From positions 1 through 45,913 of the forward strand of contig KV920956.1 in assembly GCA_002081555.1 (NCBI GenBank): a DNA stretch of 45,913 nt. Direction: 5' to 3'. The DNA comes from Protostelium mycophagum. Lineage: Eukaryota; Evosea; Variosea; Protosteliida; Protosteliaceae. The translations under genes and the position numbers were made by a program. Position 1 is the stretch's first letter. Each line of letters opens with the position of its first letter. Positions 23,549 to 33,417 of the stretch are shown here, piece after piece. Below the pieces are notes generated by a model. It did no database searches. It saw nothing but the letters and a program-made list of their open reading frames with translations, and was not told where the DNA came from.

Positions 23549-25687
23549 TCATCGGTTACCTGTGCCATGTGTCAAAATAAAGAGGATGGAGTCATGCACC
23601 ACCTGTTGGTCTTGCGGCATTGGAAGTTGCAGTGATTGATTGTTTAACTCTATAGTTGTGGAGTCTGCCTCAGTATACACTTCCGCATCATCGTCTAAAT
23701 GTGTTGAGAGTTCTTCATCCTGAAATTTTCATCAGTCTACAATGTTGTAAAATAAGTCGTTGTAGATGGTGAAAAATCAACCTTTCCGTGGCCAGATTGT
23801 GAGGGGATAAATGCAGACATGTTTCTTCTCTGCTGCACAGCCTCCTTCATCGCATTTGGTACAAGCCCAAAGTAGTGCTTCCACTCTTTCTTCAAGAACA
23901 ACACCACCTGTGTGACGTCATGATCATGCTGATCCTTCAGTTGTAGAGGACTACTACATAGCTCCAAAAATAGCACATTGCATAACACAAATGTTGCCCT
24001 TCCTTCTGACCAACAAACACATCATGACGATGATCTCACCTTGTCTATGGAGGCCTTGCTGTCCGGCTCCAAAGTCTTCATTCTTTTATTCCAGGTTTCC
24101 AGGGAGTTAGTTGCAGAGGGGTCAGACGGGTTGTTCCTGGAATATCCCGCCCATATGGAGGGTGGAGTGTGTGATATCCACTGGTTGTTGAAATAATTCT
24201 AGACAGTTCAGTCTACAACGCAGAGTCCTTCTGATGAATCGTGAAATTCCAACGAAAACTCACCCAGAATCGGGGAAGTTTCTGTGCCCATTTCTGGCAG
24301 AATATGTTGAGTTCGTTCTCAAAATCATTTGGCCTGGCCCACCACAGCCTGTTCAGTTCATCCTTCATCTCCTCCATATGCTCGGCAAACCCGTTCCATT
24401 GCATCCATTTCAATATAGCCTGCGAGTTTTCAATGAAATTTCAAAAAGACAGAGTTGTAGATGGACTCACCTGGACCCAGTGGAACTGGTCGCCGTATAA
24501 TGTTGAGATGGGAAAAACGTCTTGACAGGCTTGTGACAGTGCAATGTCATAATCCGCCAGAATCTGGCAGGTGTCACACAAATCTACAACTCTGTAATCA
24601 CTCACCGCACAAGGCGTCCACCTGGGTAATTTCCTTCTGAAATAAGACAAGAAATAAGTATATTCTGTGGCGTCTCTTGAGCTGTGCACGAACCATGCAA
24701 AAGGGATACCGATCCTCTCAATCATCACCATGGCCGTCGTGAGGGTCAAATTACATTCCGTCAGATCGTAATTAGCCTGTAGACATTAGATTTTGAAACT
24801 TGTGATTTTGTTTCTGAATTTACGCTGGAGAAGTATTTTCTTAGGCTGGGAATGAACCGAAATGGAAGTGAAAACATGAAATGAGAGGTGATCCTTCATA
24901 CCTGAATGACGAGGGGTGCGTCATTGAAAGCGGGCTGTGATAACAGATCTATAGTGTCCGGTGACACCAAGATCATCTGAAAGGTTGGATAATAATTAAT
25001 GACCTAATATACATCAGTATTGGAATCATCTCAGGAAGTATACCTGACAAAAATCGCCTGCACTATGGGAGACAATACTCTGAAGAGCGTCTCCGGTGGG
25101 CCCGAGGGTGCTGGCGTAGTATCTCCAATTCGACAATTGTTTTCGGCTAGGTATGAGCTTCTCACTCATTTTGTCTTGAGAACCAACGATTTCTGTGTGG
25201 ATATCGCCGATGGCAGAGGAAGAATGTTCCAACTAAGTGATCAACACACCGATACTAAGAGAAATAGTACCTGTGAATGCCACTGGCGTCGAAGACCGGG
25301 AGGACCCCTTAATTTCTGTGGTGTTTGGTGATTATGTTCTCCAGAAACTTGAAACTTCTCTCGGCCTGCATTTCTAAATTTCCAAACTCAAAGATATCGA
25401 ATATCACCTTCTTCATCAAGAGAAATTCTCATGATGACAGGACAAGCGACGAGACTCTTGGCTTGACAATGTAATCTCTGGTCAAATAAACTTCCATCTG
25501 GCTTTCTCTTGTTGCCACCGGTTAATACAAAGTTCCATTGCAGACGGGGGTCATCTTTGACGATTCTGAATTCACTTCTGGCAGGAGTTTGTCTATCTCT
25601 TTTGGTTGGAGTGTGTGAGGCCAGGACAGGTGAGGCCTCTATTAGTGCATCCGGAAGGAGGCTGAGCTGATGTTTGCCGTCTTCCAT
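23549..25687 (-). CDS. MULE-type transposase-like protein, intron-split (probably domesticated or ancient)
   Basis: Start MEDGKHQLSLLPDALIEASP at 25687; end near LILTHGTGNR-like residues at a TGA (23549-23551). The middle holds a MULE/RNase H-like core. A region with MVMIERIGIPFAWFVHSSRD and YTYFLSYFRRKLPRW corresponds to the family's first half. ADYDIALSQACQDVFP carries the second acidic residue, and GDQFHWVQ has the conserved basic/aromatic part. Then FEEL-like spacing leads to QWISHTPPSIWAGYSR and TNSLETWNKRMK, matching the TNN..E..N motif near the third acidic position. An acidic tail ends the protein. About eight short introns interrupt it and I found no flanking inverted repeats, so it looks like a resident host gene rather than a mobile copy. 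The first catalytic residue was not pinned down. Confidence 0.6.
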
Positions 25688-26794
25688 CGCGGGTTGCTGT
25701 TTCTGCGACCGCAGAAAAAAGTCGGTTTCAACCGATAAATCTACAACGATGTAGATGTCGTCGTGAGATGATGGTATCAGATGTACACCCATTTATTGGC
25801 ATTTCATGAAAGGAAGCAATAGGGACTGTCGAAGGCGAAAAATTAATAAGGATAGTACTGGCGAACTTGAAGAACAAGAACGATGTACATTATGATCATT
25901 GAATGTGAGGGCCAAAAATAGTTTAATGGTAGTTCTTCCAATTTACAATAGGTTTATTGGGAGCCTTCGGGCATAAATAGTGCACATTATTTTCATGTCA
26001 TCATTCCTAACATGATTAGATGTATAATGAGTGTGGTGCCGGCTCACCATGACCTCTGCGATGGATCTTAGAGCGGAAGAACACAACTTCTTTGAGTCAC
26101 TGCACCTGCGCACAATGGCGATCTCGCTGGACAAGTGATCTTCAAGAATGCTCTTGTGAAAAGATGGGTCAGAAAGAGGGCAAGCGCGAGGTATAAGCAC
26201 TAAAAGAGCTCTGTGAGAGGCCATCCATCTTGGTTCGTCTGTGTTGAGTGACCTAACCTTTCAGCTTTCATACTTGTCATGCTGACACACCTCTTCAGCG
26301 TCATGTTGATGGAAAGAATCCGGTGTTTTCCACTTTCGGTTGCACCGAAAAATGAAGACAAACATCAACACGATTGATCCGTGGGAAGTGTCAACGGCAC
26401 ATTATTGCATCCGTCATTTGGGTGAACAGTGGACCAAGAAAAGCCACCTCTCGTCATAATAAGGCTCCTCTTGTGATAAGCACAACAAGAAGCAATTCTA
26501 ATGACCCTTAACGAGGAGTTAAAGATGTTGTCAGCCAACGGAAAGAACCCGAAGCTCTCCTATTCACCCCAACAACTGGGGTTATACCGCACTCCATTTG
26601 GCGACCTCAATCTTTAAGGAGTTTCCAATAGAGGCAGATTTATTAATATTATTACGAATCTGCAATATTATTATCTGGTACGAATTGGACTTTTGAGGTA
26701 AGTTTATCTTTGATTTATTGTACATGAGGTGAAGCTGGTCACGGCCGGTGGGTAATAAACGAAACATCAAAGAATTGGCTATCTACAACGATAT
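25688..26794. other. Intergenic region with a possible very small minus-strand gene
   Basis: About 1.1 kb between the MULE-like gene start and the deacetylase stop. A minus-strand frame at 26224-26044 reads MASHRALLVLIPRACPLSDP and continues to SALRSIAEVM. A GT-AG segment (about 26003-26043) would then give a stop, with CCCAATAAACC following near 25970. No family is recognised and this may be chance. The rest, 26313-26780, shows no coding signal. It includes palindromic words around 25739-25755 (ATCTACAACGATGTAGAT). Confidence 0.3.
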
Positions 26795-26799
26795 TTATT
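26781..26799 (-). promoter_or_regulatory. 3'-end signal: AATAAA overlapping the stop, then CGTTGTAGATAG
   Basis: On the minus strand the deacetylase stop codon lies inside AATAAA, and CGTTGTAGATAG begins only 3-4 nt later. The acyltransferase at 33418 has the same pair in the same order. I infer a 3'-end processing or termination element, untested. Confidence 0.45.
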
Positions 26800-29531
26800 C
26801 GTCCATTGCTGTTGGTTCAGCAGATTCAGTCTTGCTTTTCTCGACCTCAGCAGCAGTCGGTATATTAACGAGAGGCTGTCCGGATGTTACCGCGGCTGTG
26901 ACACAAGCGGCTGTAGATTCGGCTGGTACGGACATTCCTGCTGATTTCAGCTGAGAATCAAAGAAAGATTCTACCTATGACAGGTGCAGTTACATCCATC
27001 TCATTAGGCTTTTCGTCTACAACGGGTTGAGCGGGCGCTAAGCTCCCAGAAAATTTCTCGGTAACTATCGCGCTCTGTTTGTTGGATGGCTCGTCCTTCT
27101 GAACGGTTTAATAAATGATTTTTTGTAATGGACAGTTTCAGAATACAGACCTCGTCCTCTTCAGAACTCTCTTGATCAACGTCCATCTCATCTTGGTCAT
27201 GTCTTCTCGTGGCCTCCCTTCGAGGGTATCTACCAAATCGTCAACATCTGATGACTTATCGAGATGTCACAAACCTGGATCTGCCCGTCATGTAAGATCT
27301 AGTGGATCTGGATGGGTATCTGTCCTCCTCTTCGTGCTGGCGCCTGTCATCTATGTCGTTGTGACGTCTGTCATCCTCTTCATCTGAATCAGACAACTCA
27401 TCATTGCGTTGGATCCGCTTGTCAGTGTCATGAACTACAACGAGTCAATCTTTCGTGAACTTTCGGTGAAAAATACCGGAACGGCGGGTGTCGGGGTCTT
27501 GTTCATCCTCCTCCTCACCGTCGGAATAATTATAAGCGTCCGGGGGAATCTCATGAGTCGCCGCGTTGGGCCTGCCGATCCTCCTTATGTTTTCGAGGAT
27601 TTTCGTCCTGGTAAGACGTCAAAAATGTCACAGAAAGGTCACAAAAAGATGTGACATTTGGGCTCACTTGTATCTCTCCAGATATTCTCTGGAATTCATA
27701 TTCTCCATGTTGATTGCGGGAACGTGAAGTTTGTAGTCGGGGCCGTAATGTTCGATATAGTCGTTGAAAGGCAGTTCTACAACGAGTCAATACCATCCAA
27801 TTTCGGAGAGAATTCTGGTCATCTATAACGAGAATTTACCGTCAGAAATAGCTCTCTCCCCGCACAGGATTGCGGTCTCGTGACACCACGCTCTCGCGAC
27901 GTTTCTGATGGTGTAACCTCCTCCTCCAAGTATGAGCAGTGGCTTGCCGAATTTCTGGACGAATTCCACACACTGACCGTGGCCTGAGATGTGTCACGAT
28001 CATTTTTTGGTATTTTTTGAGGTTTTATTTTTATTTACGGAGTGAATGTTGTTAGTTTCGTGGAAAGCAAAGACTAACAATTGCAGTACGACCCTGCTTG
28101 AATGTCCGAGAAGCCTCGGGTTGACTTATAAAAATATTTCAAGACAATAAACACAAGAGAAATCATTTCTTGTGAAGAGACTGACCTACTGTGGACAGAT
28201 TAAATGAGCCGATACGGTCTCCCACCAATGAATCGGCTCCGCATTGTAGAACAATAGCTCCAGGATTATATATCTCCATCACACTCTGTATAATCTGAAA
28301 TGTTCAATCGCAGTCATTTCGTTCTGTTATGTTCATCCAAATTCTCGTTATGGAGGCAAGAACAACAATTTCAAATTTGATTTTCCCGCCAAAATGGGTG
28401 TTTTGATGGACTTACAGGCTTGAAAATATTATGGTAACTCTCATCATCGATTCCGTCCTTCAGAGGAAAATTGATTGAATGATTTTTCCCCTTACCAATG
28501 CCCACATCCTAATTTATATCAAAATGATATTTCATCTACAACGAGGAATTTCTATTATTATCAATCGAAATATTTTCGTCGTACAGGGGTCAAATAAACC
28601 CGCAGAGATATGAGATACCTCGATATATATGACATCTTTAGCGATATCTCACCTTGATGTCACCTGTACCAGGAAAAAATTCTCCAAACTTGTGGAAAGA
28701 GACAGTCAACACTCTGTCAGTAGTGTAAAATGCTTCTTCGACACCATCACCATGATGAACATCAATGTCGATGTAGAGAACACGATCATGCCTCTTTAAG
28801 AGCTCCAAGATGGCAAGGACGATGTCATTGACGTAGCAGAATCCGGATGCTTCTGATTTCTTGGCGTGATGGAGGCCACCAGCCCAGTTGATCGCGATGT
28901 TGTTGTCGCCATGATTTAATCGCATGGCGCCACCTGAAGCGATGAGCAATACCGTCATCAGTATATTGATTCAGGTGATTTTTTTACCGCCTTCATTTTG
29001 TCGATTTTAATCATATGAATGATCACATTTGGACAACTTCTTACCTAAAGAACCACCAGCAGAAATTTGGAATAGATTCCACATCCCATCAAAGACCGGA
29101 CAGTCCTCTACGATATTAACTGAATACAGGTCAACCGTCGATCATTTGAAGCCAGCTCACATTTGGCAAGTTGAGCGCCGTATTCATTCATATTATCCGG
29201 AGTCACCAATCTCAAAAAATCAACATAGTCATCAGAATGAAATTTCGTAACATCAGACTCTGTTGCCAGTCTAGGTCTCTAAAGATATTCAGATCATTTA
29301 AAGATATTCAGATCATTAAGTTCCTGATTCCAAGACGTTCAATATGAAGAAGAGAGGACTCACAAATATCTGCATCTTCTTCAAGAGTCCATAATTGAGC
29401 AGTAGATTGTGGGCCATTCTCATTCTATGCGGCTTCATGGGGTGATGTGATCCGTAGTAGTAGTTGCCTACTGTGCCATCGTAGAAGTAACACACCTTCT
29501 TATAGCCGGCATCAGCAACCTTCTCCGTCAT
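26795..29531 (-). CDS. Class I histone deacetylase (Rpd3/HDAC1-like)
   Basis: The start [20 protein letters not shown] at 29531 is followed by the canonical N-terminus ([20 protein letters not shown]). The exon at 28940-28650 holds the zinc-dependent active site: [20 protein letters not shown], then [16 protein letters not shown], and [13 protein letters not shown]. Later exons give [32 protein letters not shown], the GGGGYT-like segment and [17 protein letters not shown]. All expected His/Asp zinc ligands and the tyrosine-bearing [11 protein letters not shown] are present. A long acidic/Arg-Asp-rich tail (LSDSDEEDD) ends SAEPTAMDE at a TAA (26795-26797). The enzyme removes acetyl groups from histone tails in nuclear repressor complexes. 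Two introns end with the identical 15-mer ATTGACTCGTTGTAG. Confidence 0.95.
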
Positions 29532-29637
29532 TTTGTTTTCTTATTGTTTGTGTGATGTTCGATACGTAATCCAGTCTTACTACAACTCATTACGTAAGAT
29601 CCACTGCACTACAAATACTTTTGCGAAAAGGGCGTAT

Positions 29638-31572
29638 TTATTTTGCCAGGCCAAGTGCAAGTCGGGTCGTCTTGTGTTGGCTGAGTAACTTCACAGCAGC
29701 AGACGATCTCCCAGTCATCACCTCATGCAACTTCTTCATCTTGTGGTAAAACTCTTGGCACTCTTCTTGGCTAAACTTTGCGATCGTAGACGCGATCTCT
29801 CTCCCTTCTGTGTGGCCCGTCGCCTCTGCTACCGTCAGAATAATCCGATATCATTCGGCATGTTTAGCAGAAGATACTCCTCTGCAATCTACAACTGATT
29901 CTACAACGGTTCACCTCTCAGTATCTCCAACAATGTGGACTTGTGCACATCGTATTCTTCCCTTCTGATGATCGCATTTTCAAGAAAACCGAGACCGCTC
30001 GCGTCGCTCGAGGCTTGCAAAATATCCCAGATGGACCAAAGAAGATGTGATGACGTCATCGAACTGATGCTGTAAAGATAGAGCAGGGCTTGGCGAGAGG
30101 GGGTGTAATCCTGTTATCGTCTCATTCATTTGGGAAGAAAGATATCTACAACACTGCAGAAGAACATGATTCTTTTTTCATTCGCAAACAACGTTGTAGA
30201 TTGAAACTCCTCTTACCGGCTGATTCTTCGACAAGTACCTCTGCACAGACCTGATCACATACTCTTGTGTTGGAAAGAGCTCCCGTTTTAATTGAAAGTG
30301 AGGCCATTCTCTTCCGCTGTAGTCCAAGAAATGTTCACAATAATAATTTCCCAAGTCAAAACCTCTGTAGTTCATGCCCCCGTATTCATAGTCAATAAAT
30401 TCCACCTTTTCATTGTGAATCTTTAACACAAAAATTTATACATTTCGTCACGTGACTATATATTGAAGAAAACTCGAAGAAAACTCACGGAAATATTGCC
30501 ATTGGCTTTCTCTACTAATACGTTGCCTTGATTGAGATCATTATGGGACAGAACGAGTGGGTCACCATGGTGAAGTTGTTGGATGAAATTCTCGTTCCAT
30601 TTTGCCTCGTCGTTCCATTTTGTCGTGTTGTGAGGGTCTAAAAACTAAGGATTCTGGTCAGAATTTTTTAATCAGAATTTTATTTCGATTTATTTATAGA
30701 TTTAGTATTTCGACGTGTTTTTTTACCTTGGATAGATTTGCTTTATGCTTGTTGTAAGGATTGGCTTCTGTCCATTCTTTGGCGCCAAAATCGAATGTTT
30801 GAATTTTGGACAACCAGACATTCATGTAAGACAGAAACGGACCCATATCAATTCCCAAGTCGATCAGCTGCAATGATTATGACGTAATCATCATTATTCG
30901 TGATCAGTGTACATCTGAACATAAAATAAATAATTCGAGACGAACCTCTTTAGTATCTTGGGTGTACTTGTGCAGTCTGCCAAAAGTCTCTGCTATGATC
31001 ATGGCCGCGTCTTCTGTGCCTCTCCCGGCGAATTCAGAATCATTAGGCGGCTTTCCAGTCAGAAACTATTCTAATCAGTTTTTTTCGATGAATAATTTTC
31101 TTGTTAGCGATGAATTGTTCGCGATCAGACCTCCTCAATACGGCCACTACCGAAATCAGCGATGATCTGAACTCCCAAATCTCTGTCACCCAAAAATTGT
31201 TGAAGAACGGCCTCTTTCTCGCGGTCTGCCACGTCTGCACCTTTTGATGGTGAATGATCTTCAAATGATCAATCATTCTAATTCACCTCTAAAAATTCTT
31301 AGGACCACATGTTGTGGGCTAGACTTTGATTTGGCCCTTCCCTTCAGATCACAACGAAATATACTGTGTGTGGTTCCTCCTAGCAGTTTAACGGCTGAGA
31401 AATCTTCATCAGGATGATCCTCAAGGTCTTTGTTCCAAGAGGGTACGTGCTCACGGCACAATCCTACGGCATCAGCTGTGGAATGTTCTCGATTCAGTCG
31501 GTATCGATAGGCCAAGAAGATTGCCAAGAACAAGGTGGCGGCAGTAAAGACGCCCTTTAAGGTAAACTTCAT
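29638..31572 (-). CDS. Choline/ethanolamine kinase with N-terminal membrane anchor
   Basis: From the ATG at 31572 the protein starts MKFTLKGVFTAATLFLAIFL, a hydrophobic anchor followed by AYRYRLNR. Then come LLGGTTHSIFRCDLKG and VVLRIFRGE (the ATP-binding loop region). The phosphotransferase motif HNDLNQGNVL lies at about 30545-30515, and the second family signature FIDYEYGGMNYRGFDLGNYY at about 30400-30340. The C-terminus ends TRLALGLAK at a TAA (29638-29640). Choline/ethanolamine kinases make phosphocholine or phosphoethanolamine, the first step of the Kennedy pathway. They are usually soluble, so the N-terminal helix is notable. Substrate preference cannot be read here. About seven introns; those near 29885-29915 and 30145-30215 carry two copies each of the GTTGTAGAT word. 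Confidence 0.9.
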
Positions 31573-31676
31573 TGCTAAGTCGTATGTCGTCACGTGATGC
31601 TGATTTGAAAAAAGAAAATCTATTTAATAAATATTTAAAAACCCAAAATTTGTACATACAAAATTTTTATTTATAT

Positions 31677-32708
31677 TCAATTGAGTGGTATGCTTGTGAT
31701 ATTGATTCTCGGTGTAAAATGCCATGAAGCGTGCTGGGCGTGGTACCACGACAATTGTTCCTTTGCCTCTTTAAGATCTTCCTTTAATTTCTGGGCCTCC
31801 TGCTTGAGATATGTTTCATAGCATTGAGAGGGGGTCGTTGACAAGAGAGGGAGGGAGGGAAACTTGGGTGAGGGTTCGAGGATTGGTGAGATGTTAAGTT
31901 TGATGGGGAGATGCACCACGAGGGGTACAATTTTTTCTGAAATCTTCTCTAGTTGTGGTTCGCTCTTGCTTGTGGGCTTTTTGCGATTACTCGGTGTTCG
32001 CATGAGATGAAGCATCTGCACGGTGTAAACATTTGACACAAAAGTTCAGGTGACACTCACATTGTGGGCTCCTTGTTTGTCTAGTGCTATCCATTTCAAC
32101 AATGGAATGAGTCTCCGATTGGGGTGTCTCTGTGGAATGTCAGCCACAGAATAGCAACAACAAAATCTCACCTTGGTTCTTTTCTGTGCGGGTTTTTTGT
32201 GGTCACCCTCTTCGCTGACCCTGGGGTGCAGTACTGACCTCTAAAATGGAGTAAATAAGATGCTAGATTCGACATTGATCGTGCATCACCTGTTTGAGCT
32301 GTTTGAGGGAGGACTTCGTACCCGAGGATTTATGAATTTTGAAGCAGGGTTTCTGTTGTTCAATTTTGTGCATCAAACTTGGTGAGACCTTCATGAGTCA
32401 GACAGTGTGCATTTCATTTGTCCATACCTCATGCGCTGCTCTTAACATATTTCCTATCAGTGTTTTTTCTTCTACCATGCTGTTGTGTGATGATTTGTGG
32501 TTCAAAAGTGGTCTTCGTGGCCAACAAACAATGACACGGTGATGACAACCTGTATAAGAGTGTCAAACACGTTATCGCGGCTCATCGCGTTTGTGTACCG
32601 CACTCCGGGAATATTGGGAAGACATTTCTGATAACTCGAATCATCGTTCAGAACCTTCTCCGGATGTTCCGCTAAGAAACGAAATACCAGAAACGTGGCC
32701 CTTGACAT
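31677..32708 (-). CDS. Hypothetical protein, Lys/Pro-rich C-terminus
   Basis: The ATG at 32708 starts MSRATFLVFRFLAEHPEKVL with DSSYQKCLPNIPGVRYTNAM. Smaller exons follow, including QKPCFKIHKSSGTKSSLKQL (about 32345-32290), VLHPRVSEEGDHKKPAQKRT and HPNRRLIPLLKW. A last exon (about 32020-31677) reads LMRTPSNRKKPTSKSEPQLE, is rich in Pro/Leu/Ser, contains a short Glu/Lys helix (KLKEDLKEAKEQLSWYH), and ends NITSIPLN at a TGA. No family is recognised. The basic middle could suggest a nuclear or nucleic-acid-bound protein, which is only a guess. Exon joins between 32500 and 32100 are uncertain. Confidence 0.5.
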
Positions 32709-32968
32709 GTTGACAAGCCCCCCCGATCTTAAGGTATCATAGCTCTGAAGATATCATAGATTTTTTGGATGTAATCAATCCGTCGGTGCATCGCCATACC
32801 TCACAAGAAAAACCACTCGTTTGGTGTATGCATTTTGCAAGGAAGTCCAAGTCCGGCGGAGGTGCATTCGCGAGCAATAACTTTCTCTTTTCAAAACTTC
32901 GCGAAAAAAGGAAATAACGAATTTGTGCACCATTTTCAGCACTTTCAGCACAACAGACAAAGAGCCAC
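32709..32968. promoter_or_regulatory. Divergent promoter gap
   Basis: About 260 bp separate the minus-strand unknown gene from the plus-strand Cys-rich gene, which are transcribed away from each other. A plus-strand frame crosses it but matches nothing. No TATA box or other specific site was recognised. Confidence 0.4.
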
Positions 32969-33364
32969 ATGCATTGCGATTGCGGCGGAGGTGATTGCGG
33001 AGGAGGCGGAGGTGATTGTGGGCACTGTGACTGTCACGGATGTGACTGTGGTGGTGGAGATTGTGACTGTCATGGGTGTGACTGTGGACATCACGATTGC
33101 TCAGGATGTTGTCACAATGGACAGAACTCCAATATTTGTTATATATTATGTTGTTGGGAACCTTACGTAGGTCTTGACGACTTTTGAATGACTGACTCTG
33201 TACAGAGCTCAACACCAGTAGGAGAAGGGCGGCTCGTGGCGACACCGTTAGAGGATGGCATCTTTGCAACCAATTACGGTGCGATCTCAAGACAGCAAGA
33301 AGAATCACGGCTGCAAAAGACAGAAGTTCTCCTGAACAAACCACAAATACATCGTATGCAGTGA
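32969..33364 (+). CDS. Cys/Gly/His-rich small protein (metal-binding-like)
   Basis: ATG at 32969. The first exon encodes repeats of CDCGGGDCGGGGGDC, CHGCDCGGGDC and CGHHDCSGCC, about 18 Cys in the first 65 residues, then NICYILCCWEPY. A GT-AG intron at about 33166-33203 joins in frame to SSTPVGEGRLVATPLEDGIF and a Gln/Lys tail ending HRMQ at a TGA (33362-33364). The frame stays open across the join, which supports a real gene. The dense C-x-C and C-x2-C spacing resembles metallothionein-like or other small Cys-rich proteins, but I cannot name a family. It may bind Zn or Cu. It converges on the acyltransferase gene with only 53 bp between stops. Confidence 0.6.
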
Positions 33365-33417
33365 AGTCACTTTGCTGTTTTCGCTATCTACAACGGTTTA
33401 TTGATATGTTCGTTCAT
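33365..33417 (-). promoter_or_regulatory. Convergent 3' gap with AATAAA followed by CGTTGTAGATAG
   Basis: On the minus strand, downstream of the acyltransferase stop, AATAAA is followed after 1-2 nt by CGTTGTAGATAG (about 33386-33403). The stop codon itself lies in GATGTAGATG, a near copy of the same word. The arrangement mirrors the deacetylase 3' end. Confidence 0.5.

Noticed and set aside
32775-33344. Minus-strand 189-codon His/Ser/Asn-rich ORF with a hydrophobic start
   Set aside because: It is the shadow of the Cys/Gly/His-rich plus-strand gene, whose two exons join in frame.
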